Below are positions 40,086 to 52,619 of a DNA stretch of 64,000 nt, one piece after another (positions within the stretch are counted from its first letter, which is position 1; each line of letters starts with the position of its first letter). The stretch comes from Bradysia coprophila (Eukaryota; Arthropoda; Insecta; Diptera; Sciaridae). The translations under genes were made by a program, and so were the position numbers. The notes below the pieces were generated by a model. It worked only from the letters and a program-made list of their open reading frames with translations, did no database searches and had not been told where the DNA came from. The DNA lies in the NCBI RefSeq assembly GCF_014529535.1, contig NW_023503493.1:2604001-2668000 (forward strand), in the 5' to 3' direction.

Positions 40086-40496
40086 CATTCCGTTGTGCCT
40101 CCGTATACATGACAGTTGACATTTCATACAATACAGCAAATGGTGAACCTATTATGTGAAATGATAACTGTCAAGAATTTTACCAAATTCTTCTAAATTC
40201 GTCGGTCGCTGCATCGATGGTTCTCTGTTTCTACTTGTACTGGAGGGATATTCTCCTCAACTACTCCTCATCTACTTGACAAAAACCCGTTACTTAGGGC
40301 ATGTTGCTCGTTCAGTAGTTGTGTTTATTCTGATCCCATTCTGTACAATTGCCCAGTATTTATACCCCGAATCACGGGTCATGATTGTTTTCAATTGCAT
40401 ACTTGATTTGCTAATTTCGTAGAGTGAAATCAACCTTCGAAGTCTTCATAATATTTTCGACAACAGCTGTCACGTACACTGAGGTAAAACGGAATG
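40086..40496. mobile_element. CATTCCG-family inverted-repeat element
   Basis: CATTCCGTTGTGCCTCCGTA at the left and its near-inverse at 40470-40496. ATGACAGTTG and CAGCTGTCA blocks lie inside, as at 2009-2122. The interior is unrelated and non-coding. Confidence 0.65.
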
Positions 40497-40735
40497 AAAA
40501 TGGAGACAGAACGGAGCCACCTTAAAGTATGGTTTCCAATTAACAAAAAGTCGTGTGAGAGCCGTGGTAGAGCGAGCTGTCAAGTAAACAAAACAAACAT
40601 TTAAAAAATGCAATTTTGTCTCTCAGACAAAGTAGTTTTTTGGTAAGTGGAAATCAATCAATCCTCAACCTAATTGAGGAAACGAGAAAGTATACTATTT
40701 GTAGTGAATTTACCACATTCTATCAATTCTATGGA

Positions 40736-40860
40736 AATCGTAACGAGCAACGCGAAATAGACCTAATTCAAATTTTTCTTTTGTTCTTCTATCAAGTTTG
40801 ACAGTATCAACAAAAGAAAAATTTGAATTAGGTCTCTTTCGCGTTGCTATGTGTAGCTAC
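40736..40860. mobile_element. Short foldback MITE, AGCAACGCGAAA ends
   Basis: ACGAGCAACGCGAAATAGACC pairs with GGTCTCTTTCGCGTTGCTATG around CTATCAAGTTTGACAG. A second copy is at 48661-48775. Confidence 0.7.
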
Positions 40861-40916
40861 AGTAACTTGACAAAATGCCAAATTTTCGACAAGTTAGATC
40901 TTTCCGTTAAAAAACC

Positions 40917-41143
40917 CAAGGCTGTAAACTTTGGGGAGGTCACGCAGATACAGATACGCGGGTGACACACCACAATTGAAGATAAAATGGCGGATTTCAT
41001 ACAAAAATTCACCTCCTGTGACGATTCTCGTCGCCGTGACGATGTGGTGAATTTTTTTATATGAAAAATCTTCAGGAGTTGTGTGTTCCCGCGTATCTAA
41101 TAAAATGGCGTTCTGCGTGACCTCCCCAAAGTTTACAGCCTTG
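40917..41143. mobile_element. Foldback element, ends CAAGGCTGTAAACTTTGG
   Basis: CAAGGCTGTAAACTTTGGGG at the left and its inverse at the right (ending CAGCCTTG, 41143). The inner arms share GGTCACGCAGA, TACGCGGG and AATTCACC in inverse order. Centre near 41027. Confidence 0.8.
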
Positions 41144-41200
41144 AAAAAACCATGTGAGCCGCAGAAGTTGACAGTTCCGAGAAGTGTGCTATTGTTAAAG

Positions 41201-41613
41201 TATAGTTTCCACTTAAAAAGAGCATTCCGTTTAGCATCCGTCTACATGACAGTTGTAAAAAAATTCAAAATTAATAAGTCAGTAATTCAAGAGATTGTAA
41301 CGGAAGTGGTGAGAGGCAGTTGTCGAATATTACACAATCACACTTATGATCCGGGACGGACATAAATCAAACGAAATCAAAACAATTAAATTATTCATAC
41401 ATGTTGAGTATACTGTGTCATTTGGCAATCATTAATGTAATGACAGTGTTGTTCTTTTGAGAATAAATGTATATATAGAACAAAGTAACTGTCACGCAAA
41501 CGGAGTGGAAATTGAATTTATTTCAATTTTTTACTGACAGTTACTTTGTTCTATTTTACAACTGTCATATAGACGGAGGCTAAACGGAATGCTCCTTTTA
41601 AGTGGAAACTATA
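41201..41613. mobile_element. CATTCCG-family foldback with TATAGTTTCCACTT ends
   Basis: TATAGTTTCCACTTAAAAAG followed by CATTCCGTTTAGC; the right end is the inverse. An inner palindrome (41475-41560) shares AGTAACTGTC/GACAGTTACTTTGTTCTA. The 94-codon frame over its left part has no motif. Confidence 0.7.
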
Positions 41614-43006
41614 CACTTAAGAATCCGTAAAATTACAAAGTCGGAAAATTACTTAAAGTCAGAACATACACCACATGTATGTTGGTGGCCAATCTACGAA
41701 TTACGATTTGAAAAATATGTCTCCACATTTACAAAGTGCTCGCAAAAGCTTTAAATTGAACCACAATTTTCCACTCCAAACAAGAGTCGAAACGATAAAA
41801 GTTTTCGGCACTTCAAATCAGCCCACTTCAATTCAAACATCCACTGAACGACAAAGGAAATTTCATTTTTTTTTTGCATTTCATTTTCTCATCTTATCTA
41901 ACGATCGAATCTATGGTCAAAATTCAACAAACAAATCATTTAAATTTCGTCATAGAACCGGCAAGTTTCGAGCTCTTTCTCTTTATTGGTTGTGCCAATA
42001 AAATGGTTCGACGACTAAAAGGAAAATACAAAAAAAAAAGTTGCGCGCCCTCCAATAATCCTACCCGCTTAACGACATTTCATTTATTTTTATTATTATT
42101 GTTCAAATAAATTAATTCAAGTGCTTTATACATATATCGGAATACACACTCCGAGTGAACCGAGTAAATGCGAACAAAACAAGCGAGGACACATACCATA
42201 TAATAAAACCACACCAGCCAGCGGATAAGTAACTGGATGGAAACGAAAAATAAAAAACTCGAAATTTTTTGTTTGATTTTTTTTTTTTCGTTATCTCTCT
42301 CGGTATATTTGTGTGGCATGAAAACCGCTAAGCACATAGAGAGCAAAGGATTTCCAATTTCCATATTATTATATCAAAAGGACTAGATAGACTCATCAAA
42401 ATAAAATGGATTTTGCTTATCGTATCGTCCCATCACTGGCTTTGTCAGTTTTCGAAAAATGTTGTTTTGAATATTGTACGTACAAAGGTTTGGCTTGATC
42501 CTTTTCTACACACTCTACGGTTTCGAAACGATTTTCAGACTTTTTTTTAGATTATTTAAAATCCAGGCGTGAAAGAAATTAAAATAATTGAATTTTCAAT
42601 TGACTGACTGCGGTAGTCAGAGTCTTGTGCGATTAAGTCCTTTTTAGGTATTAAAACAGCCGCGGGAAAAATTGTCTCGGTCTTCAAGTTTATTGGACAG
42701 TGCAATACCCCATCTAGCAACCTAACTACATTCATAAAGGTGTTAAAAACGCGACGTAGTCTTTACAAACAAATGAATAAAGTGATATTCTGACAGCGTC
42801 AAAACTAAGTTTGTTTGCTAGAGAGGGTATTGGACAGTGCTCAGCAAAATTCTTAATTTGTCAGGCAAAGTTTCGCTATTAGCCCATACTGCACGACCCA
42901 CAGTCTAGCCCACAGTTCTGCAATGACAGCCATTGTCATTAGACTCCATCCCCGTGTGAATCCCCCGAAGTTTCACTAAGCCCAAAGGCAAGAGATCGAC
43001 ATTTTT
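41614..43006. other. No gene recognised
   Basis: Low-complexity A/T stretches. The 108-codon plus frame at 41675 and 94-codon minus frame at 42364 lack recognisable features. Confidence 0.45.
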
Positions 43007-44903
43007 AGCCCCGTACGAAGTACGAAGGGGCTTATAGGATTACGATGCCGTGTGTAATTGATGGAATTCGAAGCAGACGGTAAGGGCAAAGTGTTTGCCT
43101 ATGTTCAATGTTCATAGATGACGAATCCGCAATAAAAATTTGGGCCGTCTGTCCGTCTGTCTGTCACGTCGATATCTTGAGTAAATCAAATCCGATTTCA
43201 AAAAAAAAAATTTCCCTGAAAGATAGTCAAAATAGTGAGGCTAAGTTCGAAGATGGGCATATTCGGGTCAGCCCTTCGTGAGTTAGGGCCACCTAAGTGA
43301 TTTAAGGTCTTTTGGTGATGTTTATGGCAAAAATAACGATGGAAATGTAAATGACACGGCAAATGATAGATATTGTCAATACCAATCCAGGAAAACAAAG
43401 TTTTTTTAAATCGGGTGAGTGGACCGTGAGTTAGGGCCTTAGAAGTGAAAAGCTACTAGGGCCCTATGTGTATTTTACATAGAACTCGAGTAAATTTCAT
43501 TCGTTTTTCGTAATTTTTGTTTCATTTGGAAGGTAATCGAACGCCGAATAGAAAGTTGTTGAAAAAAAAATAAATTTGGGTCCTTGGACTAAGGCCACTA
43601 CTAGGGCCCTATGTGTATTTTACATTGAACTCGAGTAAATTTCATTCGTTTTTCGTAATTTTTGTGTCATTTGGAAGGTAATCAAAGGCCGAATAGAATG
43701 TTGTTGAAAAAAAAATTAAATTTGGGTCCTCGGACTAAGGCCGCTACTAGGGCCCTATGCGTATTTTACATACAACTCGAGTAAATTTCATCCGTTTTTC
43801 GTATTTTTTGTTTCATTTGGAAGGTAATCAAAGGCCGAATAGAATGTTGTTGGAAAAAAATTAAATTTGGGTCCTTGCACTAAGGCCGCTACTAGGGCCC
43901 TATGTGTATTTTACATATAACTCGAGCAAATTTCATCCGTTTTTCGTAATTTTTGTGTCATTTGGAAGGTAATCAAAGGCCGAATAGAATGTTGTTGAAA
44001 AAAAAATTAAATTTGGGTCCTCGGACTAAGGCCGCTACTAGGGCCCTATGCGTATTTTACATACAACTCGAGTAAATTTCATCCGTTTTTCGTATTTTTT
44101 GTTTCATTTGGAAGGTAATCAAAGGCCGAATAGAATGTTGTTGAAAAAAAATTAAATTTGGGTCCTTGGACTAAGGCCACTACTAGGGCCCTATGTGTAT
44201 TTTACATAGAACTCGAGTAAATTTCATTCGTTTTTCGTAATTTTTGTGTCATTTGGAAGGTAATGGAACGCCGAATAGAAAGTTGTTGAAAAAAATTAAA
44301 TTTGGGTCCTTGGACTTAGGCCACTTCTAGTGCCCTATGTGTATTTTACATAGAACTCGAGTAAATTTCATTCGTTTTTCGTAATTTTTGTGTCATTTGG
44401 AAGGTAATCGAACGCCGAATAGAAAGTTGTTGAAAAAAAAATTAAATTTGGGTCCTCGGACTAAGGCCGCTACTAGGGCCCTATGCGTATTTTACATATA
44501 ACTCGAGCAAATTTCATCCGTTTTCCGTATTTTTTGTTTCATTTGGAAGGTAATCAAAGGCCGAATAGAATGTAGTTGAAAAAAAAAATTAAATTTGGAT
44601 CCTCGGACTGAGGCCGATACTAGGCCCTATGTGTATTTATACTAAATAAATTTAAATTTTAGGACTATTTTAAATTTTTGTTTTATTTGAAAGGAACGTC
44701 GTACGGGGCTTCGTAATTGCGCTATGCGCAATTTCTAAGATGTACACATTTCATAATAATTTGACTTCAACTACGTTTACGGGTGCATAGGTCTACGGTC
44801 AAAGTAGGGTGACAGACGCACTAGGGTCACGTACGCAATAGATATACGAGTTTGTACGGGGCTCAGTCGCAGCAAACGCTCCGACTGTTCTGATGGCTCG
44901 TTT
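43007..44903. mobile_element. Helitron-like (DINE-1/helentron type) element with 8 internal repeats
   Basis: Begins AGCCCCGTACGAAGTACGAA and ends ..CTGATGGCTCGTTT; the same two borders bound the copy at 54348-55514. Layout: conserved 5' part with a GTCTGTCC simple repeat, then about eight tandem units of about 146 bp, then a 3' part with GTACGGGGCTTCG and a hairpin ATTGCGC-TAT-GCGCAAT, then GTACGGGGCT again. A conserved head, variable central tandem repeats and a short 3' hairpin with no target duplication characterise Helitron-derived DINE-1-like elements. The class assignment is inference; no Rep/helicase is present. Confidence 0.65.
43452..44640. repeat. 146-bp tandem repeat, about 8 units
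   Basis: CTACTAGGGCCCTATG recurs near 43452, 43597, 43743, 43888, 44035, 44180, 44326 and 44472, with a degenerate start near 44617. Units differ by a few percent. Confidence 0.9.
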
Positions 44904-44944
44904 ATCTGTCAAACACGGTTTTGTGCAAATCTGCAAAAACTCAC

Positions 44945-45135
44945 GGAAGCCAAGTTTTGGGTGAATTTGAGTGCAGCGTAAGTAGCACTTACAATTTCAA
45001 TAGAATTTTCGCTGCGGTGAAACACTTTTCACCATTCATGCTGGCATGTTCACCACGTTCCAACAAGTTTATAGAAATCGTCAGCGCTACACCAAACAAC
45101 GCTGCAAATTGACACGAAACTTGGGCTCGGTTATT
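44945..45135. mobile_element. ACCCAAG-family MITE copy
   Basis: GCCAAGTTTTGGGTGAATTTGAGTGCAGCG at the left and CGCTGCAAATTGACACGAAACTTGGGC at the right. Inside are TAGCACTTACAATTTCAATAG and TCAGCGCTACACCAAAC, as in 4085-4255. Confidence 0.65.
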
Positions 45136-47130
45136 TTTTGCGATCCGCCGTTGTATTACTTTCAAATACTTTGGCCATGTCAGCAACGCTTTCAATTCGA
45201 ATTTTATGATTTGTGCGGCCGAATGTCGTTACAGTTCCCAAAAATTCATTGTCGTCATTTCCTAAGAATTCACTCAAAGAAACTCCTTTCGTTTTCAACA
45301 CAAACCTAAAGGTCACCGGCAATGCTGCCAGCTGGCATGACCTCTTACGCTCATTAAGTCGATGCCCTCACATACAACCGTCCACATCCATAAATCTTAA
45401 AATCAATTTTCAAACATGTTTCCTTTCCACAAACACACGCCTCTTATATCCTTCAAATGACCTAAACGATAAACATTAAAAAATTTTCCACTAAAACATT
45501 CATAAATCAAACGTCTTACCGTCGGGTCGATCCGACCGGACTGCATTAATACATATTCGGTGATTTGAACTGACCAAATGAATAATGCATAAAATGCGGA
45601 TATAATCAAGGGTCTAAAAGGACTCAACGGGTCACTCCCAGTTCATTTAGCTGCATCATTTTCTGTACGCATTATTTGCACAGCAACAATAGCAACGAGA
45701 ATCAATATAGCAACACACAAATATTTCATATACCAACCAGACACATAAAATTACACACAAAGTACACCGGAGCAACACAAAAAAGAAAATTCAATTTAAA
45801 ATAACTCGCCGTACGGACACATTAGAAACATATTTCATATCCTTATTGATGGGCGCGAGCCTATACCGTTGCAAATATATCGTATGAATGTAACCCTTTT
45901 CGTGTTTTGTCTTTTTTTTTCTCTTCTCTCTACCTGCTCCGTTTATACATCGTGTCCCTTCTGACCTGTATCATGACCCCTGTCCAGAATATTTTGAAAA
46001 CTATGTGGGGAAATAACGATAAATGAAAAGAGCGAATTATTTAATGGAAAGGACGAATCATAATGGACAGGCAAGGACTCGGAAAAAAAGTGATTTCAAT
46101 TTACTTTTGATTTATATTTTTAGCATTCAAGTGAATGGATAGGTAGGAAGTTGTGGCAGGGTGTTGGTTTTTGTATGGAATTTGAATCTATTCTCGATTT
46201 CTAGTCAGTCGATTTGAGTTACTTCCGATCTTTCAGGCTAATCATCTGTCATCTGTCATCATGAAAAAAGTAAGCGTTCAAGTCTAGGTAGTGTCACCTT
46301 AAATAGAAAAATAAATGTTAAAGCAAATGAAGTAGTAGATTTCGGTCCTAAAACACTAAGCAACAATGTGAACAAAAGGCAAGATAGATTCAATGAGTGC
46401 ATCGCCATAGGTTCCCTGGTCAGCGAAGCACTTTTTTTTATAAAATAATTAAATTAAAGTTGAGGAGGAATATACGTGAGAAAATGCTGAGACAGTTGCT
46501 ATTGGTCACCAATACGTTAATGCAAGTGGGCCCACGATTTAAGTTAACTCGACGTTCTCAGTATAAGCTAAATCACTCACAAGACGCTATACGAACCATC
46601 ACAAGGCAATATATGAATTTATGCGATTCGATTCCGTCCAATGTTCGTTTGTACTGACTACACAATTTCCGATCACTCGCTGGTACAGTTGGACGATTTA
46701 CAATGCTTAAATGCTGTACAAGTCTTAAAAGTGCTTTGACACAACCACCAGTCAAAAGTATTTATCTTATACGTGTCGATCACCAATGATAGTGTTACCG
46801 ATCCATGTTAATTCCACAACACCATCCACAGTAGTTGTCTGGAATAGTGTTGGAACAGAGCTTGTACAAAATGTTAAAAATTCATTTGATCGACTCATTT
46901 CGTTTATAACGCTACGACAGTTCCAGATAGGATAAAACATTGGAGGGTTCAGGCATGACTGTGGTATTTGGATGGACGATTCGGATTCGCATTATCGTTA
47001 GTGCAGTACGTGTTGTAAATGGAATAGATAACAAAAAGTCTAGTCCTTCAAAATATATGAACTTAAGATGATTAGCCCAAAGTATCTAAGCACTGAAGGT
47101 GCACTGATAATCTAACAATGTTTATATAGA
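45136..47130. other. No gene recognised
   Basis: Several short frames of 60-88 codons, none with a motif or splice context. A T-rich run lies at 45907-45940. No clear transposon structure. Confidence 0.45.
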
Positions 47131-47139
47131 ATTAATAGA

Positions 47140-47285
47140 ATTGATGGTGAATATGAATTTAAGTGCAGCGTCGTTTAGCGCTAACGATTTGATGTGTCGA
47201 TGTTAGACCAGCTTTTCAACACTGCAAAAATTCTATTGATATCTTAAGTGTACTTGCGCTGCACTCAAATTCACCTGTTGTTGCA
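47140..47285. mobile_element. ACCCAAG-family MITE, internally shortened
   Basis: GGTGAATATGAATTTAAGTGCAGCG at the left and CGCTGCACTCAAATTCACC at the right, with TTTAGCGCTAACGATTTG inside. The outermost ACCCAAG ends are lost. Confidence 0.6.
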
Positions 47286-47397
47286 TGTGTTTTCTTCAGT
47301 GGTTTAAAAGTGCTTTAGGTTGAGTACGCGAACCTAATTTAAAATTCAAAATGGCGAAGAAAAGGTGAGTGTTTACCAAAACTTTTCTAGCCTTAGA

Positions 47398-47552
47398 CCG
47401 AAAGCACACGAGCAATTCTGCGTTAATGGGATCGACAATTATGTTGCGTTTTACTTTGTTAAGCGTATGGTGATTGGTGAATATAGAATTACAATGGAAA
47501 ACGCAGCATAATTGTCGATCCCATCAACGCAGAATTGCTCGTGTGCTTTCGG
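47398..47552. mobile_element. MITE, TIR CCGAAAGCACACGAGCAATT
   Basis: CCGAAAGCACACGAGCAATTCTGCG at the left; the exact inverse ends at 47552. Inner GGGATCGACAATTATG pairs too, leaving about 60 bp of loop. Diverged relatives at 4255-4400 and 4590-4640. Confidence 0.85.
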
Positions 47553-48660
47553 ACAACTGGATTTACTACCGCGAGATGTATCGATAATAATTGAAACTTT
47601 TAATCTTTGAACGTGACCGACGAGACTAGAACTTACGCCGTGAAACTTTAACTGAAACTGAAATTGCCATTTGAATTTCACCATGTGAACCATTTGTTTG
47701 ATTTTATACCTGCGGCACAGCATTATGAAACTATTGTTATTCAGAAGACGGAAAAGAACAAAAAAAAAAGAAATCATTTTTGTGTCTATAATATGACAGA
47801 TATCCGAGCGACGCTTCTCACACACTGTTTTTGTGATGCATATCGAAAAGGTGGATGGAAACTGAAAATGTTTCAAACCGACACACAAAAAAGGGTTACC
47901 CTTTCGATTTTTCCGTTCTAATTTAATATTTAAATGTGTTCCGATATTACACGGTGCATGCATAATGTCTGTATGAGTCTCGGGAGCAAAACGGAATAAA
48001 TTAAAATCCATTCAACCATTTCTCAGGTAGAATTTCTGTCGCGATGTTTCACAAATGTTACATAATGCGGTGGGATATGCGAAATTCGTTTTTTCGGTGC
48101 CTTGGATGGTTTTTTTTCCTACCTTTTCATCAACGAGACAAATATTACATTTCGTTTAATGCGTTTCAGATTGATCGTAGTTCAATGAACTGTAACAGTT
48201 TTGGAGAGAACACTTTTTCTTACTCTCTCTCTCTTTACGATCTTATGTTCAGTTCTATAACAACAGTTCCTTTATGCACTTGTGCTGTTATGAAGGACGT
48301 CATATAAATTCGTACAATGGTCATTTGTCGCATTCGAATAAAATAAACGTATAAATGCCCGTATTTTTTCGCACAGGACGTCTTGTCGACCTCGGCTTCG
48401 CCTCGACATTTAGTGCGAAAAAATACGTCCATACCTACATTCGAAGATAAATAACTATTCGAATACTCACTGATTGTTGGTATCAAATTTGGACTGTGCC
48501 AAATTCACGTTGCTTCAACTTTGAAGAGAATGATGATGATAGCAACGAAATAGTGAATACAATTAGTTTCGCCTTACGCTAGCAAGTGAACATCTAAATT
48601 TATTACAATTAATGAGATGTAAAATTGAGAGTGGCACAAAGAGCCTTGGAACGGCCTGTA

Positions 48661-48775
48661 AGTATACTACACATAGCAACGCAAAAGAAACCTAATTCAA
48701 ACTTGACAGGAGATCAAAAGCGAAATTTGAATTAGATCTCTTTTGCGTCGCTATGTGTAGCTAGAGGAAGTATGC
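48661..48775. mobile_element. Short foldback MITE, CTACACATAGC ends
   Basis: CTACACATAGCAACGCAAAAGA pairs with TCTTTTGCGTCGCTATGTGTAG. The inner TAATTCAAA/TTTGAATTA also pair. Same family as 40736-40860. Confidence 0.8.
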
Positions 48776-48779
48776 TTAG

Positions 48780-50735
48780 AATTACGCTCGGAGACTGTCA
48801 CCTTGTCATCTCAAAAGTTGTTGATGCCATGGAAAGACGATGACAGTTGATGGGGACAACATTTTGGCTTTGCGTTACAACAAGTCAATGAATGTAAAGT
48901 ACCCAGGGTACAGTCTAGTATCACTGCACATAAAGAATGTAATTTCCATAATCAAACGCACTCATTTTCATATTATTTTGACATACATTGTAAGTGCGTA
49001 AATTGACCAATCGACAATGCCATACCTGTTGTGTACTTTCATTGACTGCTGATGACATAAACATTTTGAAAACGGACTCAAACGCACCCATTTTCATATA
49101 ATTTTGACAGAAATAATGAATGTGTTCAAGATAAATCGACTGATTTTGAAGAATAGGCCATACCTGATACTTGACATGCATTGACAAGTGCAGTTTATAT
49201 TGCATGCTGTGAAAGTATTTCATTAGATCGGGATAACAGCATACTGGCAAGTGGATTTTTTGAGCAACAAGCTTTGATAACTGTTTTTCCGACAAGTATA
49301 GAGTGTCGTACCTTTGTAACCACTTCCAAATTAATGAATTACGCAGCATCCAATGTATTACAGTTTATATGTTGAAACACTTTATTTATCAGCATTGCTA
49401 CATACATCACATGGTTTATACGGTTTATTATCCGCCGTAAATAAGCCGAAAATTTTACCTTGGGGGGAAACTGCTGCGTAATGGTCAACTTTCGCATGAT
49501 GCATAAAATAAATGCATTTTTACAACACACTGCAGTAGTGAAAGTGAACGAGATCGAGTAATGTATAGGGAGACATATCGGTAAATATCATTCGCAATTT
49601 AGCTATTGTCATCAACGACAATAATTACCGACATTCGTTCTCTTAAATTACAACGTCCGCGAAAGCTAAAAATGGAAAATATCGCGCAAATTATAACTAC
49701 ATAGAAAACGCCGCGTGCTTTTCCGTTTGTATGATGATGGAAATGATGATGTTATATAATGTATAAATACCATGAACGAACGAACGAAAAAAAAACTCAT
49801 TTTATAATGAAGAAAAAGCAGCAATCTTGAACTTAAGAGAAAAAGTGGGTCGAAAAACTTTTCCAACAAAAAGTAAAGTGAATCCAAAGTATGTGTATGC
49901 AAATATAAATGAATTTTATTTTATGTACAAAAATCGCGTTGCTCGTCTCCTCTGTTTTATGTGTTGTTTTATGTAAAAAATATCTCGAGGAACTTTTTGT
50001 GCAGAAGAAAATTTGTAACTTTGTTGTGTGAGTAGAAAATGTTCGTAAAAAGAAAAGAAACGGAGAACAGTTGAAATCAGCTGATTTCAAGGAACACACA
50101 CACACACACCATTCGTTTCTTTAATTATGAATGGAAAGATTTATGGATAGACGAGGGAGGAGATGGAAAATTTAAATTTCAAGAAAATTGTAATTGACGT
50201 AGAAGAATCGGTGCGGAAGGAGAAGAAAACTTGTAATGGAATGAATGGATACGGATTGTGACTCTGATCGTTATAGGAAAATCAAAATGACCCCGCTTAT
50301 TTCTCATCTCAGTGACGAAAAGTTAAACTTATGCAACTCGGTGATAATAGTTTTTTGTTTACCGAGTGAAGGGAGAAAATAGGAAATTCCACCAAGAGAG
50401 ATGTTTGCGGCCAGAGCAAAGTGAAAAATTAATTTTTCATGAGTGCATGTTGTGTGTGCATTCCATGAAATGAAAACATCGATTCGCCATATCATTTTCT
50501 AAAACATAAGCAAAGTGACAGTTTGATTGAGAAAAGTCCTTTTTTATCACAACGGGAGAGAAACTGCTGCACTTTTCACACTAGCAATGTCATTTGACTA
50601 TTAGTCAAGAAAGCGCAGTTTTCTCATGGCCTATTGACACTAGATGTGTATTTTGTCACACTCGGTCTTTAATAAATTGCCTCGAGCAGCAATTTACACA
50701 TCTAATGTCTAAAAGTGCATTTATCACTCATGGGC
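48780..50735. other. No gene recognised
   Basis: Short frames only. AAACGCACTCATTTTCATAT recurs with variation at about 48955 and 49080 (a 127-bp imperfect direct repeat). (CA)n near 50096-50110. No exon supported. Confidence 0.45.
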
Positions 50736-50738
50736 ATA

Positions 50739-50902
50739 ATTCACGCCGTAAGTATGCCTAAAATTTGAATTTGAAGTGAACGATTCGATGAAAAAGTGAA
50801 CCGAAAAATACATTTCAACACTTCCTTGTATGAAAATGACACTGCGTTAGAAAGTATTACGCACTTTTCATTTTGAATTTCGACCGCACTTACGGCGTCA
50901 AT
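50739..50902. mobile_element. MITE, TIR ATTCACGCCGTAAGT (copy 1)
   Basis: Begins ATTCACGCCGTAAGTATGCC and ends ACTTACGGCGTCAAT. It matches in inverse the copy at 61279-61442, including AAATACATTTCAACACTTC and GAAAAAGTGAACC. Confidence 0.85.
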
Positions 50903-51221
50903 AACTGTTTCATTCATCTTTTGCTCAGCTGATGTGGGCAAATATCTACGAGATTAGACACCTGACCATATCTGACTTCAGGCAATGAAAAACGAATTAT
51001 AGCTATATAATATTTATTAGCGAATTATAAAGAAAATGAAATTAATTTGGCTTTCATTCCAAATAGGCTGACAACGGCTTTTTTTCTGAAGTATCAAAAA
51101 AGTTCGATTGACATTCGAAACGCAGTTAAAACTTTGAAATTTCATTTTTCTTATAATTCGATAGTTGGTGACATGTACAATTTCTGCATATAGATGTTTC
51201 AATAGAGTCAAATTTGTGTGT

Positions 51222-51537
51222 TAACCTGTTACAGACTGCCGTCATCTGTTATTGACAACGCCAACAATAATAAACGACAAGCTCTGTCCAATGAGGTCTT
51301 ATATACAGTAAAAAGCATGTTCAGAACAAATACAGTAAAAGATTTCTGAAATCAATCTCTGAAAATCTTTGATCAAATGAAGTAGTAAATCAGATAGTAA
51401 AACTGTTAATGTGCTTGCCGTCTGTAACAGGTTAAACAAAAGAAGTAACAGATTGAACAGATTGTGTCGCAATACATGTATATATTGCGAGACAATCTGT
51501 TCAATCTGCTACTTCTTTTGTTTAACCTGTCACACAC
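51222..51537. mobile_element. Nested foldbacks with TTAACCTGTTACAGAC ends
   Basis: TTAACCTGTTACAGACTGCCGTC (51222) pairs with GCCGTCTGTAACAGGTTAA (ending about 51434). From 51424 the same end starts a second foldback that closes at 51535 through GAACAGATTGTGTCGC and its inverse. Confidence 0.7.
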
Positions 51538-52258
51538 AGGTGAATCTAATATAAAAAGGTAAATATCGCGGCAATAATGCAGAAAAATGAGAGGGACGAA
51601 AGTTAAAATTGCAACGATTCAAACAAACCATTTTCCAATTCTATCCCTTCTCTGGAAGTGCAAAATGCAACAGATTCTGATTGTGACGAAGATTCTGTGG
51701 AATTTCGATGAAACACAACGCCATTCACAATACCACAATTTCGTGATTAAATTACGAAACTTCTCTCTCCACACAAACAATAATCAAGTTCACGATGACA
51801 GTGCAATTATCATTCCCACACCCATACTGTCCAAATTTTTCAAGATGATTGAATATGACATCAACATTTTAGCACGCGAAAGAAGTCAACATTTTAATAT
51901 AATGGTCTGAACTACTGACCTTTCAGCCAAAGGCCTTTGTTACCCTTCTTGAAAAATGAAATTATGTTAGACGATTGACCAGTGTCCCTTTTTTAACGTT
52001 TCAAGACAAGCATACACACATAACCAGATTAACAACTTTGGAAACGTTTTTTTTCCCTCTGTAATTCTTGGCGCATAATTTCTCATTTAACATCAATGGA
52101 CAAAATGTAATGGTCAAACCGAACGAGACCATCGGTCGGTTTACACCTTGTTTAACAATATTTTTAATGGGTTTCGTTGCATTATTATTCGGAGAATAAA
52201 CCGGTCAGTGGAAATGAATTGGTGTTTTTTCAGAAAAATGTTCATCTTGGTGAAATAT
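51538..52258. other. No gene recognised
   Basis: A 107-codon plus frame at 51587 has no signal peptide, domain or homologue I know. The remaining sequence is AT-rich without structure. Confidence 0.45.
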
Positions 52259-52619
52259 GCTGAAAACGGACGAAGAATTGAGAATCTGTTTTGATGAAAT
52301 TTTGCATAGGTTTGTTCCAATTAACTGTAACCCCGAACTTTGACAACACTAACAACAACGATTTCATCCGTAGATATGAACATAGGCTAAACGTCAACCA
52401 ATTTCTTCGTAAATTTTTCGTTAAAATTCTCTTTAACCTGAAAGTTGAGGTTAAGTTGCCGCCTACGGATGAAATTTGACATTTCGAAATGACCTTGGAA
52501 CAAACCTATTGTTTTGATTTTGTTAAATGTCAAAAATGACATTGAAACGTCAAAAGTGACATTAGAACAATGACAAATTCGATTGCAACAGATTCTCCAA
52601 TTCTTCGTCCGTTTTCAGC
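52259..52619. mobile_element. MITE, TIR GCTGAAAACGGACGAAGAATT, with MITE A inserted
   Basis: GCTGAAAACGGACGAAGAAT at the left and its inverse (..ATTCTTCGTCCGTTTTCAGC) at the right. Family A MITE occupies 52307-52508 inside it. A related, further-split copy spans about 56295-56640. Confidence 0.8.
52307..52508. mobile_element. MITE family A, complete 202-bp copy
   Basis: TAGGTTTGTTCCAATTAACT to CCTTGGAACAAACCTA. This is the reference copy for the family, with inner CGAACTTTGACAACAC and GAGGTTAAGTTGCC blocks. Confidence 0.85.

Noticed and set aside
41675..42110. Overlapping 108- and 78-codon plus frames
   Set aside because: No motif or splice context, and AT-rich low-complexity ends.
47351..47370. 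Possible first exon: ATGGCGAAGAAAAG then GTGAGT
   Set aside because: Good start and donor contexts, but no TATA/initiator and no second exon could be identified downstream. Too short to call.
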